Positions 35,225 to 48,029 are shown, numbered from the stretch's first letter. The stretch: 64,000 bases of DNA from Ustulina deusta (GCA_023159155.1 JAJNNX010000009.1:372001-436000); one strand, 5' to 3'. Numbers and translations are program-made. The notes: generated by a model not told the origin, from the letters alone.

Positions 35225-36492
35225 TCCATGCAACTATGCACATCTGCTCGGGCGCATAAAATGTGGCGAGATAATTTTTCGTCGGCGTATCACGCAGCGG
35301 ATTCAAGGTATTTAGATGGGCGAACAATAATTATGTGACATGACGATGATACGAAGCGGAACGCTGATTCGTCCTTCTTTCACCTGGGAATTTTCATTTT
35401 GGGAGATATCTCCACTACTTCGACCTACCGACTTTGCTGGGAAACCTATTGTCGGCTCACCTTGGCCACATGTTTTGCTGTCACCAGTCAACGTTACCAG
35501 ACAGAACCCTCAGTGTCCCAGGTCATGTTGTTTCATGATCAACTTCGCGCCATGATGAATGTACGAATTGTAGTTTACTACCTAGGTAGTTAAGCAAAAC
35601 CCTTCATTGACCATGCTGTCTCGCGCTTACTCTGATGAGGAATTACTACATCGGGCAACTGGAGCTCGCTGCGGAGACAACCCGTTACTAGGTACCCTAG
35701 TGACACCTCTAACGGACCACTTGTCTTCGGGATTTCGTAAGGCAGCAGCTGCCCGAGTACATCGCAACACGATGCAGCACTTGTGCTATACACTACCCAG
35801 TAACTACATCGGCGGTGTCTTCTTCTCTGCCGTGGACGCATGCAAGGCCATCCGCAGCCCGTAGGAGATGCTAATTATAGGCCGGAAAGAAATAATTCTG
35901 TATGTCATCAAAGCTGACCAAAGCGGCACCGAACTACCGATACGAGGTTTTGCTGTGCTGGTGAAACTAGCGCCACGCAGGCGAGGCAGCTCCCTCTCTC
36001 TTTCGTTCATGCGAGACAGCGGCAGTAATAATGCACATTACAGCTGAAGGATCTGGCCCGTTCCATCTCCGCAATTAGGGTCTGGCCGTTGCACGTTTGC
36101 TTACACTAGTGGTACGTACAGCGCGGTGTATGCAGGTCTACGACGATGTGCGATGTGACTGCCCGCCATCGTATTATTTGGCACGCGATGTCACGTAAGA
36201 TGTAGCTGCCAAGATCGGACACCGAAACTTGCCGTTCTTTCCAATAGTTCTTTTCAATATTCTTATTTTTTATTTTTTTTATTTTTTTTTTGCTTCTCTG
36301 TTTCTCATAGTTTAAAACCCAGCTTTCCCCCGTCGCTTTTTTCTTCTCGTACTTTGTTTGTTCGTTTCATCACACCTGTAACCTTCATCTCACCTGATCA
36401 TTCCCGAATCCTCCAAGCTTGATATCCACTTCTCCCTCTCGGCTCAAATACTTGGCCTCTGATTCACTTCATTCAGCCACACCTAATACATA
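35225..36492. other. Intergenic spacer and promoter of the small secreted gene
   Basis: No gene is supported. A short open frame at 35607-35864 has no family resemblance. The final 250 bp are T- and CT-rich on the plus strand (T runs near 36267-36290), as expected just upstream of a fungal start site. Confidence 0.5.
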
Positions 36493-37188
36493 ATGTTGTC
36501 CAAAATCGCTACGGTTTCGGGCCTCTTGGCTGCGTCGTTGTTCGCTCCCTCCGTGGAAGCGAAGAGGATGAGCCCCGTGCGGATTTTGCCTCGCGCGGAC
36601 GACTACATTTGGACACTTCAATGGACTGGGCCGAAGACATGTACTTCGTGGCCATGCGGCTACTGTATGTATCATACACATTGCTGCTGTCGAGATTAAA
36701 GTACATGTATTCGCGGACTTGGCGTTGCTAACGCATTGCGTAAAGCGTATACAGTATCAGGTCCAACATATGCCACCGCCGGGGGCCCAATCCCTCTCTT
36801 AGATGCTACTTGTGTGGGCACCGTCGACCAGCCGTTGAAGGCCTGCACTCTGCTTTCTACGCCGCCGGGTTTCGCCGCGGCGACGGTATCGGGCAACTTC
36901 AGTACGTATGAGACGAGTGGCGTCGGTAGCGGCTTGATCGACATCACCGCGACGTGGCTTGACCAGGCGTCGTAAGTTATCTCCTCATGCTTCCCTATCG
37001 CCAGTACGCTGACTGACCTTGCGCAAAGTGGCACGACTAGAACGCTCACTGGCGTTACTCCAATGCAAGCGAGCACCACGAACCAGAACACGTGGACCGT
37101 CGAGCCAGAAGGCTGTCCGGTCACGGAGTGCGACGTGGTGAATGCCACGAGACCTCTGCGACGAGGTACGATCGGAATTCAGATCTAA
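36493..37188 (+). CDS. Small secreted six-cysteine protein (candidate effector), 3 exons, 185 aa
   Basis: Exons 36493-36664, 36746-36971 and 37029-37188 with introns of 81 and 57 bp (GTATGT..AAG and GTAAGT..AAG). Phase is kept at both junctions. A signal peptide (MLSKIATVSGLLAASLFAPSVEA) is followed by KRMSPVRILPRADDY, a possible KEX2-type propeptide site. Six cysteines in the mature chain: two in CTSWPC, one each in DATCVG, LKACTL, EGCPV and TECDV, so three disulfides are possible. Gly/Thr/Ser-rich with an NFS glycosylation site. Size and Cys content fit secreted effectors or wall proteins of fungi, but no named family is recognised. Third-exon coding is supported only by phase and composition. 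Confidence 0.7.
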
Positions 37189-38359
37189 CGACATGATGCT
37201 CTCTGACGACTTACCACGGCTTTATGAAAATTAAAAAACGGGGGGAGGGGGGGGTTAATGGCAAAACGGTGGGCTGACTTCTTAACGCGCGATCGGCCTC
37301 CAGTAATAGTGGAAGAAGAAGAACCCTGCTTTCACACTAATGAGGAGCTACAGTCGCTGGAATAAAATAGTGGAATGAAATAGGTAGGCGAAGTTAATAA
37401 ATAATTGCGTCACGTATCCTCTGGATCGACGCAGGTAGCTCATGGGCTGGGTGAATGGAGAGGGGGATCGACTCAACGCAAGCCAGGGGTTGCGTTTAGG
37501 TATTACCGAAACCTATGTAGGAACTGCTTCCAATTTTGTCAGCAGTTCCACCATCATCACCTAATCTCTATTTCCATAAACAATATACCTAATGTTCAGC
37601 TGTCTCGTGGGAATACCTAGACAATCTCAGTAACCTGAACCATCGGCACTATTCAACTTCTTAAGGTCACAGAGATGGCGGATAAGAAGACGAAGGACTA
37701 TCGGTAGGTAGGCATCTACTTACCTAGTGTACCCGGGTACTCGCTTATCTGGCGTACCATAAATCTGAATAGAGAGTGCTAGGGCTACTGTTAGTCATCT
37801 TCATGAGAAACGAGTGAAGGTCTCAACAAAATATTGCCAAGCAATTGAGGGCTGAATGGAGGAGTATGATATGAGCGCTTAAGCCACCTGAAAAGTCCTT
37901 GATCGTGTCCTTGATCGTGTCCTAGACTAGCCACATCCTCCTGTGGCTCATGTAGGACTCACAAGCCACCTTTTTCATTCGCCCTGTTGCTGCCTATTAC
38001 GACCCAGTGGGTCTGTTGGAGGCCCACAGAGACACAGCAGCCAATCACTTCCAGAAGCAGCCCTACCGGGCAACCTCATCCCATCCCTCGTCTGCTCGAG
38101 CACAATCGCCTTGCCTTCACATCTCTTTTATCAGGCTGGACTTATCAGGCGACTCAATAAATAAAATGCCCAACTATCAGATCCAGAAATTTCCCTTTTA
38201 GTACGGTCATGAATACACAGTCTACCATCCTTAGCCCATTAATTGTAGCCTACCGGCTCCCTGTTGCCCGACGGAGTCCTACCGGTATCCTGAACGCCTG
38301 ACACCCAATTCGTACACCTGACAGACCGGACCTAGGAAACCCAACCCGACCGTTCCGTT
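37189..38359. other. Convergent 3' flanks
   Basis: Between the small secreted gene (plus) and the unknown 319-aa gene (minus). A TAGGTAGG tract lies near 37710, and CCTTGATCGTGT occurs twice in a row near 37900. No gene is supported. Confidence 0.5.
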
Positions 38360-39421
38360 TCAGGCATCTGTGATCAATCGCTCGCCCATCGTCATTCGAG
38401 AGATGTACGCCCTCGCGTGGTCGACTGCAATTGGTTAGATTCATCCCGCGCCGCGTGTGAATGAGAATGTCGTACCTTGCTTCTCCATCTTGGCCCTCCC
38501 TTTCTTCCAGCGTATGCTGTCTTCCTCGTCCCTGTCATCTGAGCTGCAGCAGGGACAGAAGTCGTATTTGGCAAGGCTCAATTCATAGTGGGATGTCGAT
38601 TCAAAATCGGGAGTCGGAAGTCTTGGGATCACGGGCGCTGAAGGCTGATGACCCCGCTGCCTTTCACCGGCATGCAATCTTTTAGGCAGGTTATTATTGT
38701 ACCCGCCGCAATAGTGGAGCTCACCGGCCATGTCCCCGTTGCCTGAAGCTCTGGTAAGGTAGTCCTCAGACTGCCCTCTTAGCATATCCCTTCGGTGTCC
38801 TACAGTGCCAGGGAGTCTTTCCGATAAGCCAGCGTCCGAGTACACCTTATCACCGAACCCCATTGCCTTCTCACGTATCCTCTGTGAGTTTGGTAATTTT
38901 GTGGGTCCTAGAGACTCTGGTGTGCTTGATCCTGGGAGTGGTGGTGTCTCCACCCAGGTCCTCTTCACTTGGGTGCTCTCATCCTGGGTTTTGAATTTGC
39001 CCCCCCTTGGTCTCTTCGTTTCGAGAGGGACGAGCTCAACCGAAGATCTAGACCTGGGAGTAGTGGCATCGCTATACAGAGCTGAGTCATTTCGTTGGCT
39101 CCTCGAGGACGAATAGCCAGGGACATATGAAGGTCTGTATTTCCTCTCACGGTACACCGGGGGATCGTGCAGTGAAGCATCCACGTCTGCACTTCATCAG
39201 ATCACAGAGATATGCAGATCTAGGGATTAGGTCCTACCCAAAGTCCTAAAGTCCGAAAAGGTGTCCTGAGGCCCTGGAGCACGATACGTGATGAAGTCCT
39301 GATCCTCATATCGTGGGTGAAGGAATCCTCTATGCCCTCCCTGACTACCTATTGGGGTAGTTAGCCTTGCTTCAGAGGATGAATTCTCATAATTGGTGGA
39401 CTCACGCCGCGAGGCAGACAT
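38360..39421 (-). CDS. Low-complexity protein of unknown function, 3 exons, 319 aa
   Basis: Exons on the minus strand are 39421-39238, 39186-38476 and 38424-38360, with introns of 51 and 51 bp (GTAGGA..CAG; GTACGA..CAG with a CTAAC branch site). The joins give RTLG-DVDASLHDPP and KMEKQ-VDHARAYISRM. The protein is rich in Ser, Arg, Pro and Tyr and looks largely disordered (RERKYRPSYVPGYSSSRSQR). A short CPCCSSDDRDEEDS stretch near residue 270 precedes a basic RWKKGRAKMEK segment. That Cys cluster is not a known finger. Phase-consistent introns and even codon use argue for a real gene. Function unknown. Confidence 0.65.
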
Positions 39422-41491
39422 ATGGCCGTTGAAAGGTATGTATGGATATTCCTTAAAGTCTTCTTTGTGGGCTCGATAGATCTGAGCGGGTTTAAGCGGT
39501 TTTCTGATGACTTCTTGATAAACTATTCTTGTGTTGATGAAGGAGGGAAGAGTGTGGGAATATGAATACAGGAGGATGGTGGGCTTTTATGGGCATGGGC
39601 GAGGCAGGGTGCGAGTCCGCCCACTCACCTCGATTACCCCTCACTGGACCAATCAGAGGCCAGCTCCTTCGACTTACACCCTGCATGCAACTACTTCCCA
39701 CCCACCACACTACATACTTACGGGAGATGGACACCTAGTACTGCACTATTCTTTCCTGTCATCTTCTCTTTATCTGCTATCATGTCTTTGGGAGAGTCAA
39801 TTCCCTTGTTCAGCTAATGTAACCCCCGGCCACGGCCGTTGACACCCCGAGAGTCACCCATGGTGCAGATATTACGGCGCATAAAACCCAATCACCTAGG
39901 CGGGACGTGTAGCACCCCGGTACTCTTCACTCTCTCAGTCTCACGGGAGTTTCTAGACCCTTACTATTCCATTTATTGATGCACCATGTCATATTCGTCA
40001 TATTCCCTACGTTCGTTGTTCTATCACCCCCCATGACTGCCATGCACTCCTCCTCTGCTTCAACCTTGGGCCATTTGCTGTCACCGACCTTTTTATCCCC
40101 CCCACCCGAGTTTTACCTGCATGCATGCATTTCATTTCTTTGATTTTCTCGCTACCTCCCCTTTTCTATCACACCCATTCCCGATGCCCCCCTCAGACCT
40201 GACTCACATCTTTCACTCCTTGAAGGTGCCAATGGCCACTCATCAGCAAGACCTTGGTCTATCAACAATACCCCTCCCATGGAAATAATCTAGGCTTTTG
40301 TCAACTCCCTAGATCTGTCTATATAGGCGTCGAGTAGGCAAATGTATCATCACATCTTTACTACTTCGTATGATCTCATTACGCTCTATGTTAACAAGAG
40401 TTGCCACTTCCTACAGCCTACTCTCCTGAATATGGAAAAACATCGTATAAAATATTAATTCGCGAAAGCCAACTATTGGGTTCATTATGCTTGGATTTCT
40501 TTTCATGGCCCAATCAAGGACTTTTCAGCTTCGTTTTACTCACTAGTGCTATGGCTTGAGAGGCACGTTTGATGGCGCATTAGTATGATCACTCCGGTTT
40601 AGTGGCAGATGATACTTTCAAGCATCTTTTGTTCTCGTAGTGCTAACTGCTCAGATCTAGACGCGAGTTGGTTTGTGACGAGAGACGGGGGAATTCGGAG
40701 GCGGGGGGCGTCATGGCGACAAGAGTGGTCACACAGGTTAATAGGAGGATTGTGGGTAGTGGCATCGCTGTTGGCCAATTATTAGCCACTTTTTGTCTTA
40801 TCACGTGATATCACTGACGTCGGGATCATTGCGTCCCATCACCCAGTCGTTCCCTCGCTGCAGCCCAATCATATCACTCCCTGCATTACGCTTATCGCCG
40901 ACACGTCCGCCAAGCTGGAACCTGCCAATCATCTGCAACAGGCAACCTCCAAGTCCCCGTCATCATCAGCATGCTATACATACGTATACCTAGTCAATGT
41001 TTCTGCTCTCATGTGGCGGAGCATGCTCATCGGTTGCACGAGTTGAGAAGCATTAAACTCTGAATGAGTTACATATGTTATAAGAAGAACAAACCATTAG
41101 GGTGAATTATTGACTTTCCGACATCTGTTCACAAGGGGAATTACGGTAGGTATATGAGTGTCTTGTCAGTTCCAATAAATCCGTCGGCACGAAGGTGTTT
41201 GCAGCGATGCTACCTCTCAACTTCGATTGCTTTCATGTCCCATAGAGAGGGCCCTAAGAAATACTACCGGTCACGCACCATCAGTATTATCACCACGATT
41301 CCAGATCATTGCTGCGACTGCGACTTAACGCTCTACCCGGTACCTATGTCGGGAGTTGGCTTATCAAGTCCTTGATGAGCGGGAGTGAATAAGGCAGCAT
41401 TTGAACAAAAGCCCAATATGCTATAACAATTCAACTTTTGAGCATCGGCTCGCGAATGTTAGGCATTACCTTTAGCCCCTTTGATCTGGCT
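39422..41491. other. 2.1-kb gene-free interval
   Basis: The left part is the promoter of the 319-aa gene. The rest is C/T-rich on the plus strand (for example 39990-40210), with a TGCATGCATGCAT run near 40120. No coding frame is supported. The right end is the 3' flank of the methyltransferase gene. Confidence 0.45.
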
Positions 41492-42427
41492 TCACGAGAA
41501 TTTCCGCCCCCAAGTTCGAATTACCGGCATATGACACTTTCTCGTCCCGCTCATGTCTTCTCCCAGCTTTGCTAGAAGTTCATCCAAGTCTTGTTGCGTT
41601 CTTATCCCGTCAACACCACCCTTGAGCAATATTCCCTTCAGTATCTGGCCAAAGGTCACATAAAACTCATCATGTTCTCTAGCGAGCCAGTCAGAAGCTT
41701 TAGGACCGAACAGAACCGAACCGCAGTTATAACTTCTGGCATCACAATCTACCAATCCAGCTTGCATCATGTAACTCTCAATAGCCAGAGGGACGCTGCT
41801 CTAGTGTCAATATAGAACTTGACAGCACACACACAGCGCGGAGTGATCCACTTACTTTATTTCCAAGTTGGCGTCCTTTATGAAGTTGTAATGTACCTTC
41901 TGTATTTGAAACAGGCCTTCACTAGGTGGCTCAGCGCTGGCCAGGATTGCACCGGCCTCAACCCAGACCAGCCAGCCCCCAGGTCGAAGGAGTGATAATA
42001 GGTTTTGTACGAGGGGGACAGCGTGATCCTTTTTCGTAGCGAGGATGAAGTGACGCAGGTGGACGACGTCAAAACGGTTCCGGAATTCCTCCGGGAAAGG
42101 TTCGTACGCATTCCCGAAACTCAGCCTGATGTTCGACGGGAGCGCCTCCGCATCCGGGAACTTGGACACGTCGAAATCAAGGCCGACTAACTCGGCTGAT
42201 GCGGGCAGGGTCCTGGCGAGCTCCTGAAGCCAGATGGCCGTACCCGTCGCGACGTCGCAAACTCGCGGCGAAGGGGTTTTTGCTAGTTGGTTGGCGACGT
42301 GCAGGGGTAGCAGTTCATTATTCAGTACATCGTCGAAGAAGCGATGCTGGGAATCCAGGCGATGACCCTCTTGTTTGATACCATTGCTGGTAGACTCGTT
42401 CAGAATATACGGTGAATTATCGGCCAT
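41492..42427 (-). CDS. SAM-dependent methyltransferase (class I, LaeA/secondary-metabolism type), 2 exons, 291 aa
   Basis: Exons on the minus strand are 42427-41856 and 41795-41492; one 60-bp intron (GTAAGT..CAG). The start at MADNSPYILNES is chosen because the SPYIL opening is typical of this fungal group; the upstream in-frame ATG adds 49 unlikely residues. SAM-binding motif I is CDVATGTAIWLQ (residues 57-68), followed by VGLDFDVSKF with acidic D84/D86. The later RFDVVHLRHFILAT and LRPGGWLVWVEAG stretches are motifs IV-VI of the Rossmann fold. Exon 2 carries the C-terminal helical part (DELLAKLGEDMSGTRK). Substrate unknown: related enzymes methylate fungal metabolites or act as LaeA-like regulators. 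No metabolite synthase is adjacent. Acceptor position within two nearby AGs is slightly uncertain. Confidence 0.85.
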
Positions 42428-43492
42428 TTTTTTTTTCCCTGTATTCATCGATGTCGTACCAACTTGTTTTACGACGCTGAACAGAGGCGAGTTAGGTAGG
42501 TAGAGTTTACGCGACGCAATGGCGGGGTCAGCACCTCGCTTATATGCCCACGTTGGAGGTCCCCGGGAATGCATGGTTCAGCTGTAATTTACGCGTGCGA
42601 ATAAGCAACGTTTCTTTTTTTACAGCGAAGTTGGTGCCCGTGTGTGTATGTACCACATAATACTAGGGATGACGGACGACGTTCCCCGCCAATCAAATGT
42701 AGCGTAAGAGTATGTAAGCACGGGGAACTAGAGATGACAGCATCTCACAACAGCTCCCGAACCACGAAACTGATGTCTCTCGGCTGCGGTATTCGGCTAG
42801 GCGGCGTCGCCGAGACAGCAAATCACCAGATGCGTGGAACTCATTGACGGAAAGAACCGAGGTTTCATAACCCGGGATTCACGGACCAGTCAGGTGGGAC
42901 GCACCGCAATTTCTAGCCGTAACTCGGGGTTTGTCCGAACGGAGTAGCCACCGTCGTCGGCCGGCGCCGGCATCGCGACATCGGAAATACATTGACTAAA
43001 TCACTTCGTGAAATGTCGAAATAGCCTTCATTCCAATCTGGCTCTAGACTGGGGAGCCCAGATACTTAAACACCATTACCTGACAGGTGAATCCAAGGTT
43101 ATGTAGACGTAGGTTCTTCTCGCTATGAAGGTTCATTCTAGTTGAGGAAGTAGTGCCAATATGTTTGTCTAAAGTCGAATCAAGGGAGGCTCTAGGTAGA
43201 TATTGTAGCTGCTCCAGGTCGAAAATCACAGGAACCCTTCCTCTTCCTTTCCTTTTCTTGCTTTCTTTTTCTATCCGCGCTTACTGCTTTATCTTCCTTT
43301 TCTGATCCGAACCGGCACCACCTCGTCGCATATTTGTCACTTCGACACAATACTCAATTTACGTAGCCAAAACATATTTCTTCAATTTCTTTATAGAAAT
43401 AAGCTCTCAACCAGCAAGTAAGTAGCCAGGAACAGCATCTTGGCTCACGTCGAAGACAAACCAGCATCGAGTGTACAACGGCAAGAAACAGT
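42428..43492. other. Intergenic spacer
   Basis: Promoter side of the methyltransferase gene on the left. The segment 43240-43480 is pyrimidine-rich on the plus strand and probably the former promoter of the 2EXR-like pseudogene. No gene is supported. Confidence 0.5.
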
Positions 43493-44487
43493 ATGCCCCC
43501 CACGGAACCAGTGGGAGGTGATCATCCCTCGGCCACGACCATGGCCGCCTCCTTCCCCCAATTTCCCAATCTCCCGCCGGAGCTTCGTCCTGCAGTCTGG
43601 GGATTGTTCTCGCTACCTAGTGGACCGGTTTTCCGTAAGCATATCTTCTCCTACCGCTTCCAAGATGAACGAAACGGATGCATACACCCGGTTCCCTTGA
43701 TTCTCATCACTTCGCCGTGCCGGTAAACATATTAGAGAAATAGGTATCGATGTTAACTCGAATTGCCTATATAGATAGAATACACGTAGAACGCCGGTTA
43801 TGTTTTGAATGCCCTCCCGTAGACTACACAAGTCAGACACTGCAACTTATTCAAGTAAATAGGGAGGCTAGGTGGGAAGTTCTACGAGGACGTCAGTTTT
43901 GCCGCGTGTCTCATTGGGGTAGCCAATGGCATACTTTCGTAAATTGGCAAATAGATTTATTCCATTGAACTAGCGGGTTTCCCGAGTTCTGCAACCCCTG
44001 GCGGGAATTGAATACCATGATCAAGAATATCGTGGTCTTCATTAAGCCCTGGGAAAAGTACAGTCTGATATTGGACCGTAAGCCCTTAGATAGGCTTTAG
44101 ACTTCTAAGAACCCTACGAAGAGGTTTCCGTCACCGGGGCGGGTCATCTACATCCTACCCCGTGGAAAAGATCGCGTGAAGAAGGGACTTAGCCCTTCGC
44201 CATATGCCCCGGGCCACGACATGTTTTCTCGGGAGGAGGCTACCCGCGGGAACAGGGTTGCAAGGAAGCCGAACCGCCTAGTTCTACCGAGGAACAAGTA
44301 CGGTCTCTTTACCATTGACACCACAACTCACCGTTACGACTGATGCCCCCCGATAAATTATGAAACCACATCAGGAAAAGGACGTGCACCTTTTCCCGAG
44401 TTTGTCGATACGTTGGTTGTCGAAGCACAGCAAGAGACGCTGCTCGACCTCTATGGACGCGAGATTGAGTGTCTGGTGATGACATAA
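43493..44487 (+). pseudogene. 2EXR-domain-type gene with three in-frame stops
   Basis: Exon 1 (43493-43722) opens with FPQFPNLPPELRPAVWGL, the hallmark of the fungal 2EXR family. A 56-bp intron (43723-43778, GTAAAC..TAG) leads to a second exon whose frame runs to a TAA at 44485-44487. It includes LIQVNREARWEVL, the usual second motif. This frame is broken by TGA at 43966-43968, TAG at 44098-44100 and TGA at 44341-44343. Protein-like sequence continues after each stop (for example NPWRELNTMIKNIVVFIKPW), and no splice sites bracket the stops. The TAG sits where CAG is expected, a RIP-type change. A programmed readthrough is possible but unlikely for three stops. Function of 2EXR proteins is unknown. 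Confidence 0.7.
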
Positions 44488-45598
44488 TCTATTATCTGGG
44501 ATTTGACTACAGATTGGGCGAGCCCTTTCCACGGCATGAGGAAGGGTCATAGTGAAATACGATGAAATGCCGAGGTAATGCGTGTGGCAAAGGGTACGGT
44601 CCTCGGGGCAGCCCTATATAGCCCAATCTGGCTATACAATAGCGACCAAGTCTCGCAACCTTCATACCGGCTGGCCTCTTTGGTGCACTCACCCATAGAC
44701 TTATTGACTAGCTAGGTAGCTAGTTGTTTTATTCTCCAAAGAATTATTGCGCTTTATTTGAGCATGTCGCCGTGTGTAGAGGCTTAGTTGAAACCCCGTT
44801 CCCCCACCCCGGGACCCCATCTTGCTCTAATTGGAACACTTTGCCCACTCTATGCATACAGAAACCTTCGAATTACACGAAAAACAAGTCCACATAACTA
44901 TAACATTGATGTTGACAATAATTTTTTTTTTTTTTTTTCCTTTCTTAAGAAAAAGACAGAAAAAAAAAGAAAAACTGTTAATCTAGTGCCGTTTATTTGT
45001 GCGTTGCGGAGTTCCTGGGCCGCGATTCCGATTACCTATCTGATTACTAGTAGTGGAACGGTCGGCTTGGTGGTCGCGGTCCAGTTGTCTGGCCTGAAAA
45101 ACAAAAAGAAAATCTTGGACTAGGTACTTTATTCGACTCAGAGGCCGGCAAGGAAATTTGATTTGCTAATAATCTAAGATGTAGTGAATTAGAAACCTCA
45201 GTTGAAGATTAGGGAAGTACCTACTCGATAAGAATATACTTCCAGGTTCTACCTTGGCATTATGCCTTACTGGGTTAAAGGTACTTATCGGGGCGAGAAA
45301 GAGTCAGGAAAGGTCGTGCACTGCCACAAGTATGACAAGGGCTTACTGGACCGTGTGACAATAAGCAACATTGCACTCGCCACTATTTTGCGCTAATGAG
45401 GCTGAAGCTCTCATTCTTCTACCCAGTGAATCCACCTTGGCTGCTTTAGTCGATCGCGAACGTCAATGCATTTTGCAACACCTTTTGTTACCTCGCTTGC
45501 CAACACACCCATTTCGGATTGCAGCCTTGCGCTTTATTGCTGACAGCACAGCGAAGACTTGCGAACTTACTCGAGTACATCACACGGCATTATTCATG
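44488..45598. other. Intergenic spacer
   Basis: Contains T and A homopolymer runs at about 44920-44970 and, to the right, the promoter of the zinc finger gene. A 111-codon open frame at 44788-45123 is low-complexity across the homopolymer and is not accepted as a gene. Confidence 0.5.
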
Positions 45599-46763
45599 AT
45601 GGGTGGCAAGAAGCGCAAGCACCCCGATGTCGAGGAGCTCCTCAGCCGCTCGTGGTGCTACTACTGTACGCGTCTTGTGCCGCGTGTATACGAGAAGATG
45701 ATTCTAATTGTGCCCTAGGCGAAAGAGATTTCGAAGATTTGAAGCTATTAATCTCACATCAAAAAGCGAAGCATTTTAAGTGTGACAGGTGTGGTCGGCG
45801 GTTGAACACAGCGGGAGGTATGGAACTGCAACTCCGGCCAGTGAACCTCGAACGCAACAGGCTGACAGCGGTCTTGTCTAGGTCTATCCGTTCATATGAA
45901 CCAAGTCCACAAAGAGTCGCTATCGTCAGTCGAAAATGCACTTCCCAACAGACAAGGTCTCGATGTCGAGATCTTCGGTATGGAGGGTATTCCAGAGGAC
46001 ATCGTCCAGCAGCACAACCAGCGAATCATACAGAACTTCTACCAAGCACAAGCCGAGCGGTACGCCGCTACCGGAAACCCTCCACCAGGCCAGAACGACA
46101 AGCGGCCTGCTAAGAAGCTTAAGCCTGAGACGCCGGATGACATCAAGCAGCGCTTAGCCGAGCACCGAGCACGGTTGGCTGCGCAAAAGAACGCGAACGG
46201 AGGCAGCGCTACGCATACACCGCCCCAAGGACTGCCCGATGGGCACAGCCCTGGGCAAAGCGCATCACCTGGTGCTTTTGTATGTCATCATCCTGAACTA
46301 TGTACCGTTCTAATACTAACCAAATTCCCAGAATTCACCGTTCCACCCACCCGGCACTCAATATCCTGGATACCCGAACCAACCACAATATCCTCATGCA
46401 TACCCTCCCTCGAATCTTCCATCGCGGCCTGGAAGCAACGTCCCGAGTGCCTCTGGTCTTCCCCAACGGCCTGGACAGCCTGGCTGGCCGGCTAATGCTA
46501 CGACAGCCGAGGAGCTCGTATCGAGCGCCACGCCACAGCAAGGTGATGATATTGACCAGCTAATCAGAATGGCCGAGGCTGGAATCCGGCCACCGAAGAA
46601 GTCGGAGACTCCCGCTGCTACGGAGGAAGCGGCGCAGGAGAAGAAGTCGAAGAAGGACAAGGACAAGAATGTACAGATGATATACGAGGACGAGCTCAGC
46701 CCGGAGGAGAGGATGGCTATGATGCCGAGATACGCTTTTACTCCCGAAGCTACGGCTGCTTAG
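45599..46763 (+). CDS. BuGZ/ZNF207 orthologue, two-C2H2-finger protein, 4 exons, 331 aa
   Basis: Orthologue of animal BuGZ (ZNF207), a spindle and spliceosome-linked zinc finger protein; the fungal role is less studied. Exons 45599-45665, 45719-45817, 45882-46279 and 46332-46763; introns 53, 64 and 52 bp. The N-terminal fingers are assembled over three exons: WCYYCERDFEDLKLLISHQ, then KCDRCGRRLNTAGG, then LSVHMNQVHKES. This is followed by the family signature LDVEIFGMEGIPEDIV. The middle is Pro/Gly/Gln-rich (GTQYPGYPNQPQYPHAYPP), as in animal BuGZ where low-complexity sequence drives phase separation. The C-terminus is Lys-rich, then conserved YEDELSPEERMAMMPRY. A second ATG three bases upstream (45596) would add one Met. 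High conservation and consistent splicing make this firm. Confidence 0.93.
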
Positions 46764-48008
46764 GGACGAAGGGAGGGGACCGTGGCGTGTATGATTAAAA
46801 ATGGTGGGATGGACGGACTGACCATTGAGCGCTCTATTACTCTCCTGGGAACTGATTATAAGCGTCGCTGGGAAAGGGGTTGCAGTGTAAGTAAGCTGTG
46901 GAATCAGCCTATGCTCCCTAATACTCAAGCGTCAGTAATACGATTATTCTCTACACCACAGGTGCTTCATGTCAGCTAGAGGTGATGGTGGTGTATAAAT
47001 CGCTTATATAGAAGCAATGTCATCCAGTACTGATTCAAGCCTCAAGCCTCACAAATTTGTCGATATCTTCCTCGTCCTAAGGACCCACCTATTAGAAGAA
47101 GGGCTATATAATTATTATATTTGAATAGCCATATCGTATTCACGTTCTTCTCGAGCACGAGAAGCTTGTAGCGAGCTCGCGCTCCTTTCTCCGACAGTGC
47201 TACTTCAAGAACAAGTCCCAAAATTCGAATTGCGACGTTTACGGCTAGTACCTAGTCAAAACTTAGAAGTACCGGGATGCTTATCTTAATGTGCGTCGTG
47301 GGTACCTGCATCTCGTGGGGTAAAACGTGGATGCTAGGTTGAATGGGCTATACGGCTCGCCTAGATTGGGGGGTATGACGAGACTCGAACAAAGAGCAGG
47401 ATTGTACGATATATACAGGTATCAAGTATGGGACCAGGAGCGAATTGTTGGAGATCATCAACGACCCGCTGCCGAGGTATGCTATTCGGTAATAATGCTC
47501 AGATGTGAACACTTCGAGGGTCTAGCTACTATTATAGATTTCAATTACACAACAAGCAAAAGAGGAAAGACAAAATCATCTGTCCGCTGACGAGAGGCTG
47601 GATTTCTACCAGAACTTCCACAAACCCCGTGTCTACTAGGCCTAGGTAGTTTGGACGGTGGTCGGATCTCGTCCAGCGGTTCGCTCGGGTGTGTCGGAAG
47701 AGCTGGCATATCCGGGCGAGCTTGCGCCGCTACGGAGTATTAAATTCAAAGACGAGGGGTATTCAATAGCCGTTCTTATGAGTTTGGTTGACAAGGACGA
47801 TTTATATGTTTGTTTATTGCTGAATTGGTATAAAGGGGGATTTCATGTCTCTTCGGATTATGTTGTGATTTGAAGTGGGAAAAGAATCAACAACGCCGAT
47901 ACCAGGTACCAGGTAAAACAACAACCTGTGCTGTTACCGATATGTAGCAAAACTACCTAAGTACCTTAGCATAAGTATGTACGACATACCTAGTGTAATA
48001 CGGGGTCA
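46764..48008. other. Gene-free flank of the transposon
   Basis: 3' flank of the zinc finger gene, then ordinary intergenic DNA up to the hAT target duplication. Open frames at 47327-47590 and 47658-47873 have no recognisable family. Confidence 0.5.
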
Positions 48009-48016
48009 GGTGTACT
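48009..48016. repeat. Left copy of the 8-bp target site duplication
   Basis: GGTGTACT directly abuts the left CAGGG terminus of the hAT element. The identical right copy lies at 54515-54522. Confidence 0.95.
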
Positions 48017-48029
48017 CAGGGTTGGTAAA
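48017..48029 (+). repeat. Left 13-bp terminal inverted repeat of the hAT element
   Basis: CAGGGTTGGTAAA, an exact inverted match to 54502-54514. The CAGGGTTGG start is typical of hAT termini. Confidence 0.95.
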
